Positions 1-5,123 of a stretch of 7,991 bases of DNA are shown piece after piece (position 1 is the stretch's first letter; the number at the start of each line of letters is the position of its first letter). The position numbers were made by a program, and so were the translations under genes. Source of the stretch: Thermodesulfobacteriota bacterium (GTDB lineage Bacteria; Desulfobacterota; BSN033; UBA1163); the NCBI GenBank assembly GCA_030024065.1, contig JASEIE010000192.1, positions 1 through 7,991 of the forward strand, written 5' to 3'. The notes under the pieces were generated by a model. It did not search any database, had not been told where the DNA came from, and saw nothing but the letters and a program-made list of their open reading frames with translations.

Positions 1-70
1 GGATTCTTGCCCGCGAGGTGGAACCAAAAAGTTTAGTCAATACTTTTTCTGCTTTGTCTTTATTCTTCAT
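1..70 (-). CDS. N-terminus of winged-helix-type DNA-binding regulator (partial, runs off window)
   Basis: The minus strand reads from ATG (68-70) as MKNKDKAEKVLTKLFGSTSR followed by ARI to the window edge. The LFGSxxRxRIL pattern is the usual opening of small winged-helix regulators of the ArsR-like type, including those fused to or paired with nucleotidyltransferases; this is family knowledge, not proof. Only 23 codons are visible, so the rest of the domain cannot be judged. No strong Shine-Dalgarno sequence precedes the ATG. A perfect 19-bp inverted repeat (100-118) sits about 30 bp upstream of the start, where an operator would be expected. Alternatively this is another remnant, since most of the window is decayed. 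Confidence 0.55.
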   Translation of the reverse strand, partial: MKNKDKAEKVLTKLFGSTSRARI

Positions 71-99
71 GGAGAGGTAAATATTGCGAGAGCACAGGG

Positions 100-118
100 T
101 GACTGAAAAATTCAGTCA
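100..118. promoter_or_regulatory. 19-bp perfect inverted repeat, candidate operator
   Basis: TGACTGAA-AAA-TTCAGTCA has two perfect 8-bp arms around a 3-nt spacer. It lies about 30 bp upstream of the regulator start at 70. It has no U-run, so it is not a factor-independent terminator. The size and symmetry suit a dimeric repressor such as a TetR-type protein, but that assignment is inference. Near-identical copies occur at 249-267 and 6000-6018. Confidence 0.5.
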
Positions 119-248
119 GTGGGTCTGGTCTTTAATGTGAAATTCACTTCTTCACTGCAAAAAATAGTTTTGACGCTTTCGCGACTTCCTTCATGAATCA
201 GAACGACAAATTCTTTGAACATGCAGCCGATTTATTTGACAATAATCT

Positions 249-267
249 TGACTGAATAATTCAGTCA
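249..267. promoter_or_regulatory. 19-bp perfect inverted repeat, second copy
   Basis: TGACTGAA-TAA-TTCAGTCA has the same 8-bp arms as 100-118 and differs only in the spacer. The acyltransferase reading frame ends inside it: the TGA stop (261-263, minus) is part of one arm. The 130 bp between the two copies holds no convincing gene. Confidence 0.5.
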
Positions 268-948
268 GGAAGTGATGAGGGGGTGATTTTCTTTATAACC
301 TTGGCGGGGACACCGACTGCTACGACATTGTCTGGAATATCCCCAATCACAGCAGCCCCAGCTCCAATGGTTGTCCATCTCCCAATTGAGACTTCCTGAA
401 TAAAGGCCGCTCCAGCGCCAACATAAACCCCTGCATCTAATCGATTAAACCCATTGATCGTTACCATTGGGCTGATCGTGCAATAATTTCCAATGATCGC
501 ATCATGGCCTATAGCGCAGTAGAAATTTATATGGACGTGGTCTCCAATCTTTGAGTTCACGGCTAGTATGGATCCCGCTTGAATAATTACATCCCTCCCC
601 AATTCGACAAAGTCTTTAATAATCACTGAGGGGTGTATGGCATTATAAAAGATTACCCCTATTTTCCTCTAATTTTTCCACTACCTGCTTGCGAGTTTCA
701 CAAGTGCCTATGGCACAGATACAACCCAACTCGCTATTGTTATGTTCTCTTCTCCATTCCAAACCTCCGAGAACAGGAAGGTTGTTTATCATCTTTCCAT
801 ATAACCTTTTGTCTTCATCAATAAAGCCCAGGACATTCCAAGTCTTTGACATTTTATTGCAGTCTTTAAATATCTCAAGTGCTTCTCTACCGAATCCACC
901 AGCACCAACAATGACAACAGGTTTAGTAATATTCTCACCCGAACACAT
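261..948 (-). pseudogene. NeuD/PglD-family sugar O/N-acyltransferase, broken by one frameshift
   Basis: The family transfers an acetyl group from acetyl-CoA to an amino- or sialic-acid-type sugar for surface glycans. The N-terminal part starts at ATG 948, with GGAGG 10 nt upstream, and carries the nucleotide-binding-like motif VVIVGAGGFGREALEIF. It runs about 100 codons and stops at 643-645 (ENRGNLL*). The C-terminal part continues in another frame as NAIHPSVIIKDFVELG and then left-handed beta-helix hexapeptides, with IGHDAIIG carrying the family's catalytic-type His, ending near VGVPAKVIKK. Removing one base near 640-650 joins the halves into about 228 residues, a normal family length. It lies 66 nt downstream of a sugar-transferase remnant, the usual pglC-pglD order. 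A recent mutation, an assembly error or, less likely, recoding could explain the break. Confidence 0.85.
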
Positions 949-1013
949 TACTACATTTCCTCCGAATTCTACTGTTAAATTTGCTTCCTCATGTCTTAAG
1001 CACCCGAGGGAAT

Positions 1014-1253
1014 CTACTTTATAGACCCTTTTAAAAAAACTCGGCCTTGGGGATTTCCCATAAATTCTTCCATAGTGGCTTGCACTGGCTGACTGATCCC
1101 TTCCCGTTTGAGGATCTTCCAAATCGTAATGAAAATGATCTTCAGATCCAGTCGGAAGCTCTGATGATCCACTCACCAGACATCCAGTTTGAACTTCTCT
1201 TCCCAGGTCAACGCATTCCGGCCATTGCCCAGGGCCGGGGCAACAATATTTCC
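1014..1253 (-). pseudogene. C-terminal fragment A of a bacterial (PglC/WcaJ-type) sugar transferase
   Basis: Full-length members attach the first sugar-1-phosphate to the undecaprenyl-phosphate lipid at the inner membrane. This piece keeps only the C-terminal segment: GNGRNALTWEEKFKLDVW, then an in-frame TGA at 1173-1175 where relatives have Tyr, then VDHQSFRLDLKIIF, KREGISQP and EEF, to TAG at 1014-1016. Upstream of 1253 the similarity fades (IVAPALGNGRN against the expected [11 protein letters not shown]). The catalytic N-terminal region and membrane helix are absent. It sits just before the acyltransferase pseudogene on the same strand, suggesting an ancestral pglC-pglD pair. Three related pieces occur at 3335-3604, 5672-5999 and 7286-7320. 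Confidence 0.85.
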
Positions 1254-1342
1254 CTGCATTTAATGCACACTAAACTTTTTTGTATTTACAGAAATTTTAT
1301 AACAAGGCGCTCGCAATAACGACTTTGTTCTGGAGGGCAGTA

Positions 1343-1768
1343 CTATTTTTGATTGGAAGTTTTCAATTTCAATAAGACTTGACGGCACAGTTCTTTCGAA
1401 ATCCAGATGTCTTCCCTCAAACCACGCACTTTTGCTTCTTCACGCACCTTCTCGTCATCAAACAACACTAAATCCGCTTCATCTCTAATCGCCAGGAACA
1501 AAACCTGCTTCTCTCCCGCATCTAAAGGGAGAACGGCAATATCAGAGGGAAGGTCCTCATCCTTCATTCCGACAACGGTCAGTTTTCCTTGTTGAATTGC
1601 CATTTGAACGAGAAAGGCATCTAAATACCCTCGTTCCCGTCCCCTCACCACGACTTCGTTAAAAACAGCTGTCGGAAATCTTACTGGCCCGTATAGGCGT
1701 GGAAGCAAATCCAGCAATCCCAGCTTTCCCAAAGCCATCAACGGCCCGGAGTTGATGATGACGATCAC
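1343..1768 (-). CDS. DUF3368 PIN-like toxin, probably internally deleted
   Basis: This is the toxin partner of the UPF0175 antitoxin; the family is PIN-like and presumed to be a ribonuclease. It starts at GTG 1766-1768, overlapping the antitoxin stop by 4 nt (GTGA), so translation is coupled. Visible family marks are IINSGPLMALGKLGLLDLL at the N-terminus (Asn where classical PIN proteins have Asp, as in many DUF3368 proteins), PLDAGEKQVLFLA, and the acidic LVLFDDEKVREEAKVRGLR. After GLR the family normally continues with a (V)TGTLGVL helix and a linker before the final F/WIS-x-EL helix. Here GLR runs directly into EDIWISKELCRQVL, so about 25-30 residues appear missing in frame. The 141-residue length is short for the family. 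Activity is doubtful. Confidence 0.8.
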   Translation of the reverse strand: MIVIINSGPLMALGKLGLLDLLPRLYGPVRFPTAVFNEVVVRGRERGYLDAFLVQMAIQQGKLTVVGMKDEDLPSDIAVLPLDAGEKQVLFLAIRDEADLVLFDDEKVREEAKVRGLREDIWISKELCRQVLLKLKTSNQK

Positions 1769-2028
1769 GCTGCCTCTTCCTCTGCCATCTTCTTGGACCA
1801 GTGGGGGAAAACTCCAAAGGCCCGTGCCTGTCGAATCATTTCTTGTTCCGGCAGCCCGGCCAGCTCAGCCGCCCGTCCAAATGAAACCAGGCCTCGTTGA
1901 TAGAGGAGGAGGGATTCGTGAATCTTGATCTGGGACAAGCCTAAAAGGAGCAATTCCCCTAATTTGTCCTTATAGGGCTCCAGCTCTCCTAATCTCTCAT
2001 CCGAAATCTCGATAACCGTCTTAGCCAT
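1765..2028 (-). CDS. UPF0175 family antitoxin (unit 1)
   Basis: UPF0175 proteins are small helix-turn-helix antitoxins encoded directly upstream of DUF3368 toxins. The ATG at 2026-2028 is preferred, giving MAKTVIEISDERLGELEPY, because GAGGAG lies about 10 nt upstream; a TTG seven codons earlier (2046) is possible. The 87-residue protein has the family layout: a short strand (TVIEIS), a helical region, then YQRGLVSFGRAAELAGLP as the helix-turn-helix, and a terminal FPHWSKK-type tail. It begins 31 nt after the nucleotidyltransferase stop. A TATAAA at about 2062-2067 could be a -10 element inside the end of that gene, but the -35 is poor, so co-transcription with the upstream genes is equally likely. 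Confidence 0.85.
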   Translation of the reverse strand: MAKTVIEISDERLGELEPYKDKLGELLLLGLSQIKIHESLLLYQRGLVSFGRAAELAGLPEQEMIRQARAFGVFPHWSKKMAEEEAA

Positions 2029-2059
2029 GGCCTTCAATCTCCTCAAAGGATGACTTCAT

Positions 2060-2353
2060 TTATAGCCTGATATGCTTTATACACGAAGCCACTTCTTCGG
2101 GAGTCAGACCGTATGCCTGGATTGGCTCCATGATACGCACTGCTCCTACTCCCAACAATTCAAGCCGTTCTCTAATATTTTTGCCTTGGAAATCAGAAGA
2201 GATAATAAGTAGATCAATATCGCTGAACTCCTTGGCTTTTCCAGTAGCATATGAACCAAAAAGGACTACCCGTTCCGCAGTAATTCCGAGGGCTGAAAGA
2301 ACGCTCCTATATTTATCTATGACCTGCTTAATCTCTTGTCTTGTCTTAACCAT
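2060..2353 (-). CDS. MNT-type minimal nucleotidyltransferase (unit 1), antitoxin side of a HEPN/MNT module
   Basis: MNT proteins are polymerase-beta-like nucleotidyltransferases that neutralise a HEPN ribonuclease, in studied cases by adenylylating it. The signature GSYATGKAKEFSDIDLLII (GS-x10-DxD) carries the metal-binding Asp pair. At 97 residues it is complete for the minimal class. The start is ATG 2351-2353 with GGGAGG 7 nt upstream, inside the 3' end of the HEPN remnant, which it overlaps by 37 nt. Its toxin partner has lost its N-terminal half, so this is probably an orphan neutraliser. The UPF0175 gene follows after 31 nt, allowing a shared transcript. Confidence 0.87.
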   Translation of the reverse strand: MVKTRQEIKQVIDKYRSVLSALGITAERVVLFGSYATGKAKEFSDIDLLIISSDFQGKNIRERLELLGVGAVRIMEPIQAYGLTPEEVASCIKHIRL

Positions 2354-2562
2354 TCCAGAACCTCCCGGGCTTCATTGAAATAGTCCCTGGCAACAGTCGC
2401 CGGATAGGAAGAAAGTATTTTCGATAAATCCTCCGGATACCGTGTCACTATACTTGCGTTGTTGACTTTGCCAATGAACTCCAACAAATGATCCGGCATA
2501 TGCACATCAGCCAGTTTCAACAAATAGATAAGATCATGAGTTTTGGGCGGGCTGCCAGCAGC
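2317..2562 (-). pseudogene. HEPN toxin remnant, C-terminal half only
   Basis: The open frame after a TAA (2563-2565) reads AAGSPPKTHDLIYLLKLADV and goes on with VTRYPEDLSK and ARDYFNEAREVLEWLRQ to TAG at 2317-2319. This matches the second half of HEPN proteins: the H of the RX4-6H nuclease motif in KTHDL, the RYP motif, and the last helix with A..VL.W. About 55-60 N-terminal residues are missing, including the first helices and the Arg of the catalytic motif. No start codon is available except TTG 2523, which would give 68 residues. The break lies within 12 nt of the vapC stop at 2574, so the vapBC cassette probably arrived with this deletion. Its MNT partner is intact. Confidence 0.8.
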
Positions 2563-2573
2563 TTAAACATGAA

Positions 2574-2978
2574 TCAGAGTAACCAATTCTCTATTTTTAA
2601 ACCAGGTAAACGCTGAAACTCTCTCTTGTTGCCTGTTACGAGTACGACATCCAAGAGCAAGGCATGCGCAGCGATAAGAAGGTCCATAGCGCCTATGGGC
2701 GCCCCTTTTTTCTTGAGATCCGCACGAAGCCGCCCGTAAATCCGGCATGCATCAACGGGCCAATCCAGCACCGCTACATAATCCAGGAAATCTTTGAGGG
2801 CCATCTCGTTCTGTTTCTTCTTCTGTGATAAGGCTACACCATAGCAGAGCTCTGCGGCTACAATACTGGATATGGCGACTTCATCCACGGAAAGATCGGT
2901 CAATCTGGCCTGAATCGTTTCCGGCTGGTGCTTGATGATCGCAATACAGGTATTGGTATCCAGCATGTATCGAATCAC
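2574..2978 (-). CDS. vapC: VapC-type PIN-domain ribonuclease toxin
   Basis: VapC toxins are Mg-dependent RNases that cut tRNA or rRNA when freed from VapB. This protein is full length (134 residues). All expected acidic positions are visible: Asp in MIRYMLDTNTCIAI near residue 7, Glu in AAELCYGV, Asp in GAPIGAMDLLIAAHALLL near residue 98, and the TGNKREFQRLPGLKIENW tail typical of this VapC subclass. The ATG at 2978 overlaps the vapB stop by 4 nt (ATGA), indicating translational coupling. The gene ends only 12 nt before the open frame of the HEPN remnant. It appears functional. Confidence 0.93.
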   Translation of the reverse strand: MIRYMLDTNTCIAIIKHQPETIQARLTDLSVDEVAISSIVAAELCYGVALSQKKKQNEMALKDFLDYVAVLDWPVDACRIYGRLRADLKKKGAPIGAMDLLIAAHALLLDVVLVTGNKREFQRLPGLKIENWLL

Positions 2979-3202
2979 AAACGACCTCTCTCTTGCGCCG
3001 GCAAATCCTCAATCCGCTCTGGATAATCATCTGTGAATTTCCTGCTGTGGCGAAAATACTCCCTCCAGGTTTTTTTTATGGGTCTCAAAATTAGATCTCC
3101 CTCTTGCCGAAATATCTTCACCTCTTTGGCGTCAAGCTGAAATTCTTTAGGCAGTCTGACCGCCTGTGAATTTCCCGATTGAAATACCCTCGCTGCTTTC
3201 AT
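2975..3202 (-). CDS. vapB: VapB/VagC-type AbrB-fold antitoxin
   Basis: The start chosen is ATG 3200-3202, giving MKAARVFQSGNSQAVRLPKE, because AGGAGG lies about 10 nt upstream; an extension to 3262 would read through the operator and promoter. The 75-residue protein has the swapped-hairpin DNA-binding motif VFQSGNSQAVRLPKEFQL at the N-terminus and an acidic, Trp/Tyr-containing C-terminus (KTWREYFRHSRKFTDDYPERI) that in relatives threads into the VapC active site. It overlaps vapC by 4 nt. The VapBC complex most likely represses its own promoter through the 27-bp palindrome at 3219-3245. Confidence 0.92.
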   Translation of the reverse strand: MKAARVFQSGNSQAVRLPKEFQLDAKEVKIFRQEGDLILRPIKKTWREYFRHSRKFTDDYPERIEDLPAQERGRL

Positions 3203-3218
3203 GAATGCCGTACCTCCT

Positions 3219-3245
3219 CTTGTATATACTATAAGTATATACAAG
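3219..3245. promoter_or_regulatory. 27-bp perfect palindrome, VapB operator
   Basis: CTTGTATATACT-ATA-AGTATATACAAG has two perfect 12-bp arms around 3 nt. It overlaps the -10 element and the expected transcription start of vapBC, and ends 17 bp before the vapB start. Bound VapBC there would block RNA polymerase. Confidence 0.85.
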
Positions 3246-3262
3246 GTAACATCGGATGTCAA
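3234..3262 (-). promoter_or_regulatory. Sigma-70-type promoter of vapBC
   Basis: On the minus strand TTGACA (3257-3262) is followed by exactly 17 bp and TATACT (3234-3239). The -35 matches the consensus fully and the -10 in five of six bases. The predicted start is near 3227, inside the palindrome, giving a leader of about 25 nt that contains the AGGAGG. Confidence 0.85.
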
Positions 3263-3334
3263 TTGGGAAAATAAATCGTAGTCATTGCCTCTTTGCAGAC
3301 TTCACTCAACTTAAATCCGATTCTCCTGGGCCAA

Positions 3335-3604
3335 TCAATAAAACGCCGCCAGCATCCCATTGGCTTCCAATCTATCCCGCCCACTGCTTTTCCAAAACGT
3401 GAGGCTAATACTTTTCGAGCCCAGGTAGAGCAACCAGTTATCCACGTACCGCACATCCAATTTGAATTTTTCTTCCCAGGTTAAAGCATTTCGGCCATTC
3501 ACCTGCGCCCAACCGGTTATGCCCGGCTTCACCTCATGCCTCCGAGCCTGCTCAGAAGTATATCGGGCCAGATATTGCCTGAAAAAGAGAACTCTTTGGT
3601 TCAA
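3335..3604 (-). pseudogene. C-terminal fragment B of a sugar transferase
   Basis: The open frame contains [40 protein letters not shown] and FKLDVRYVDNW, the most conserved C-terminal block of bacterial sugar transferases (PglC/WcaJ type). After LTFWK it drifts (SSGRDRLEANGMLAAFY), still with spacing like the usual R.G...G.AT..EF end, and stops at 3335-3337. The upstream end, NQRVLFF, is a corrupted version of the normal GPRPLL. There is no N-terminal catalytic half and no good start codon (only TTG at 3604). It differs from fragments A and C by many substitutions, so it probably comes from a separate paralogue. It ends upstream about 35 nt from the stop of a VapC remnant. Confidence 0.85.
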
Positions 3605-3637
3605 GGGCCAATGTGAAGAAGCAGGTTTGTCGGTGGG

Positions 3638-3763
3638 TTAACCTGTGGGCGGATTGATCACCCAATGGCGTTCAACCCCTTTGACTCGGTCAAAGTCGAT
3701 GTCGTCGGACGCAAGGCCATTCAAACCCAGGCGTTGGACAATCGCCACGTGCAGCGCATCGTA
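3638..3763 (-). pseudogene. VapC-type PIN toxin remnant (C-terminal third)
   Basis: The minus-strand frame reads YDALHVAIVQRLGLNGLASD, then DIDFDRVKGVERHWVINPPTG and TAA at 3638-3640. DALHVA (third PIN acidic residue) and ASDDIDFDRVKGV (fourth acidic region) are hallmark C-terminal PIN sequences. The upstream two-thirds of the gene are gone: the frame joins straight onto the end of the antitoxin gene, whose sequence TAYDFH abuts YDALHVA out of frame. There is no start codon. It is too short for the open-frame cut-off and is easily missed. Confidence 0.85.
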
Positions 3764-3975
3764 TGGAAGTCATACGCTGTGGCCGGTTCCTGGCCCAGAC
3801 ATCCGGCCAGCTCTTCCAGGGTCTTTTGAGCATCGAGGAGGGGTTTAGGAAGAATGTGAATCTCCCCTTCCTGGATGATAAGCCACAGGCGTTTCCCAAG
3901 GTTCGCCTCGTCTAAGATTTCCCGCCCGATGACCAGATCCTTTTCTGCAACGACCTCTTTTTCCTTAACCATCAT
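3721..3975 (-). CDS. AbrB/MazE-like antitoxin with a frameshifted fusion tail
   Basis: The start is ATG 3973-3975 (or the adjacent ATG 3970-3972), with AAGGGGAAG just upstream. Residues 1-70 form an AbrB-type antitoxin: VVAEKDLVIGREILDEANLG, LIIQEGEIHILPKP, then LEELAGCLGQEPATAYDFH, the usual toxin-binding tail of this VapB subclass. The last 13 residues (TMRCTWRLSNAWV) come from the vapC remnant read in the wrong frame. A deletion of perhaps 250-350 bp therefore removed the end of the antitoxin, the overlap and most of the toxin. The DNA-binding part is intact, so a repressor-like orphan antitoxin is possible. Confidence 0.8.
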   Translation of the reverse strand: MMVKEKEVVAEKDLVIGREILDEANLGKRLWLIIQEGEIHILPKPLLDAQKTLEELAGCLGQEPATAYDFHTMRCTWRLSNAWV

Positions 3976-4032
3976 ATCTTCCCCTTCTCACCTGGCGATT
4001 AGCCTCTCTTAAACCCGGTTTCTACCTGTCCC

Positions 4033-4055
4033 CGTGCTTTGCCAAAGGACAGCTT
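4033..4055 (-). pseudogene. Shard of a UPF0175 antitoxin gene
   Basis: These 23 bp match 5247-5269 in the intact UPF0175 gene at 21 of 23 positions and translate as KLSFGKAR, the start of the UPF0175 helix-turn-helix. The surrounding frame (NKLSFGKARGQVETGFKRG, then stop) loses similarity on both sides. It lies between the collapsed vapBC module and the DUF pair, a trace of another lost TA unit. Confidence 0.5.
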
Positions 4056-4082
4056 ATTAAAAAATCTATCGCGTTACTTCTT

Positions 4083-4346
4083 CTAAGCTACAGCAACTTC
4101 AGGTTTAAGGAGTCTTGATTTGGCCGGTTTAAGGCCCTTGATCTTAACATACACAACCGGCTGACCCGGTTCTCTTTGTTTCTCAGCTAGCTGTCTACTC
4201 CACTCATTATATTCCTCGTCTCCCTCAACTTGTAAAACAATCTGGGCATTTTGTGGTATTTTCGCAGCAAATTCAGGGCGCTCCACAACGTAACGGTCAA
4301 ACTCCGTAATAAATATGGCATGTTTTTTCTCTAAGATCTCTATCAT
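4083..4346 (-). CDS. DUF5647-like small protein of unknown function
   Basis: This is an 87-residue protein with features FITEFDRYVVERPEFAAKIP, IVLQVEGDEEYNEWSRQLAE and REPGQPVVYVKIKGLKPAKS RLLKP. The sequence resembles small conserved proteins catalogued (from memory) as DUF5647; no biochemical role is known to me. The start ATG 4344-4346 directly follows the stop of the upstream gene with no gap, and GGAGG lies about 9 nt upstream within that gene, so the two are translationally linked. There is no signal peptide or membrane segment; it is a soluble, mixed-charge protein. The two-gene layout, size and company among TA modules suggest a TA-like pair, but this is inference. Confidence 0.75.
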   Translation of the reverse strand: MIEILEKKHAIFITEFDRYVVERPEFAAKIPQNAQIVLQVEGDEEYNEWSRQLAEKQREPGQPVVYVKIKGLKPAKSRLLKPEVAVA

Positions 4347-4652
4347 CTATTTACCCTCCAGAAAAGCCGTTTGATAAGTTTTCCAATTTTCTTTAATATC
4401 TTCATCTGCCAAAGTCAAGGCTTCATTGAGTTTCAAATGGAGTTCCTTTTTAACCTCTCTACCGTCAAGATAGTATCTATCTATATGAGCAAAGCCGTGA
4501 GCAGAATCATAACGAATTACTACTTTCCACTGCTCATCAACGAAAACTTCCAATTGAACAGCAAAACTATCAATCCGACCTTTATCCCTTTCATGATAAT
4601 GCCTTTTGCGAGCATTCTCCCCTAAAGGGATTACATATTCGGTAACGCTCAA
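4347..4652 (-). CDS. DUF7718-like small protein of unknown function
   Basis: This is a 101-residue protein with the motif RYDSAHGFAHIDRYYLDGRE in the middle, preceded by a basic HYHERDKGRIDSFAVQLEVF stretch and followed by a helical C-terminus (NEALTLADEDIKENWKTYQT AFLEGK). It resembles proteins I recall as DUF7718, repeatedly found beside the DUF5647-like partner; the His/Asp-rich AHGFAHxD motif is a candidate functional site. The only in-frame start is TTG 4650-4652, with GAGG about 10 nt upstream; a TGA precedes by four codons. It is the first gene of the pair. Function is unknown. Confidence 0.72.
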   Translation of the reverse strand: MSVTEYVIPLGENARKRHYHERDKGRIDSFAVQLEVFVDEQWKVVIRYDSAHGFAHIDRYYLDGREVKKELHLKLNEALTLADEDIKENWKTYQTAFLEGK

Positions 4653-4681
4653 ATCTCGTGTACCTCAGGATATTCGCTTCC

Positions 4682-4879
4682 TTAAGCTGCAATATAATCT
4701 ACATCCTCGCCCTCAACCATAGCCTCGCTTAGGCATTATTTTTTCGCTCCCGTTGGAAAACCGGCCCAGTGTTTTACTCGTTTGAAACGCTCTTCTTCCA
4801 CGGCCGCAACTAATCGTCCATCTACCACAATGCAGGCGGATGAGTCACCGTGATAGGCATTAAGCCCGAGAATATTCAT
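4682..4879 (-). pseudogene. N-terminal fragment of a NodU/CmcH-type carbamoyltransferase
   Basis: From ATG 4877-4879, with AGGAG and GAGG upstream, the minus strand reads MNILGLNAYHGDSSACIVVD, GRLVAAVEEERFKRVKHWAG, FPTGAKK, then TAA (4736-4738) where the family has Tyr, then CLSEAMVEGEDVDYIA in the same frame to a TAA at 4682-4684. This is the unmistakable opening of large (~550-600 residue) O-carbamoyltransferases that decorate nodulation factors, antibiotics or surface sugars. Only about 65 codons remain. The AYHGDSSA nucleotide-binding loop and EEERF motif are intact. It ends a few bases before the DUF7718-like gene's leader, and it links the locus to glycan synthesis. It is too short to appear as a long open frame. 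Confidence 0.85.
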
Positions 4880-4976
4880 TATCCCTCACTCCTGCCTTAA
4901 ATGTTCTTGATGAATGAAGCCTGTCCCCTTTTTCCCTTTCACTCCCTACGCCCTATGGATAACTTCCGCTGGCACC

Positions 4977-5123
4977 TTAATTTGCGATGATTAAATAACC
5001 TTCAGTTCTTCGGTACACTTTTGGGAGAAGAGCCACAATTTCATTATAAAGCTGACGCAGGAGATTAAGCTGACCTATCCGAACCAGATTGATCAACGGA
5101 GAAGCATTACTTACAATGCTCAT
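4977..5123 (-). pseudogene. DUF3368 toxin stub (N-terminal 31 residues plus foreign tail)
   Basis: ATG 5121-5123 overlaps the UPF0175 stop by 4 nt (ATGA). The first part, MSIVSNASPLINLVRIGQLN LLRQLYNEIV, is a clean DUF3368 N-terminus (strand, NASPL motif, first helix). Instead of the following IP(E)AVYxEV segment, the frame continues ALLPKVYRRTEGYLIIAN and stops at TAA 4977-4979. The tail is not recognisable to me as any part of DUF3368. All acidic residues beyond the first helix are missing, so the toxin is inactive. Confidence 0.8.

Noticed and set aside
112..222. 36-codon minus-strand frame (MFKEFVVLIHEG...) and the 20-codon plus-strand frame at 193-255
   Set aside because: No ribosome site and no family resemblance; both stop inside the palindromes by chance of their TGA content.
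633..1319. Plus-strand open frames overlapping the acyltransferase and fragment A
   Set aside because: They are antisense shadows; the minus strand carries clear family motifs there and the plus-strand proteins have low-complexity, non-family composition.
2563..2748. 61-codon minus-strand frame inside vapC
   Set aside because: It is an alternative frame of a well-conserved vapC gene, with Arg/Cys-rich composition.
3259..3456. 65-codon minus-strand frame across the vapB promoter and fragment B
   Set aside because: It is a shifted frame of the sugar-transferase fragment and would cover the vapBC promoter; tryptophan-rich composition is typical of a wrong frame.
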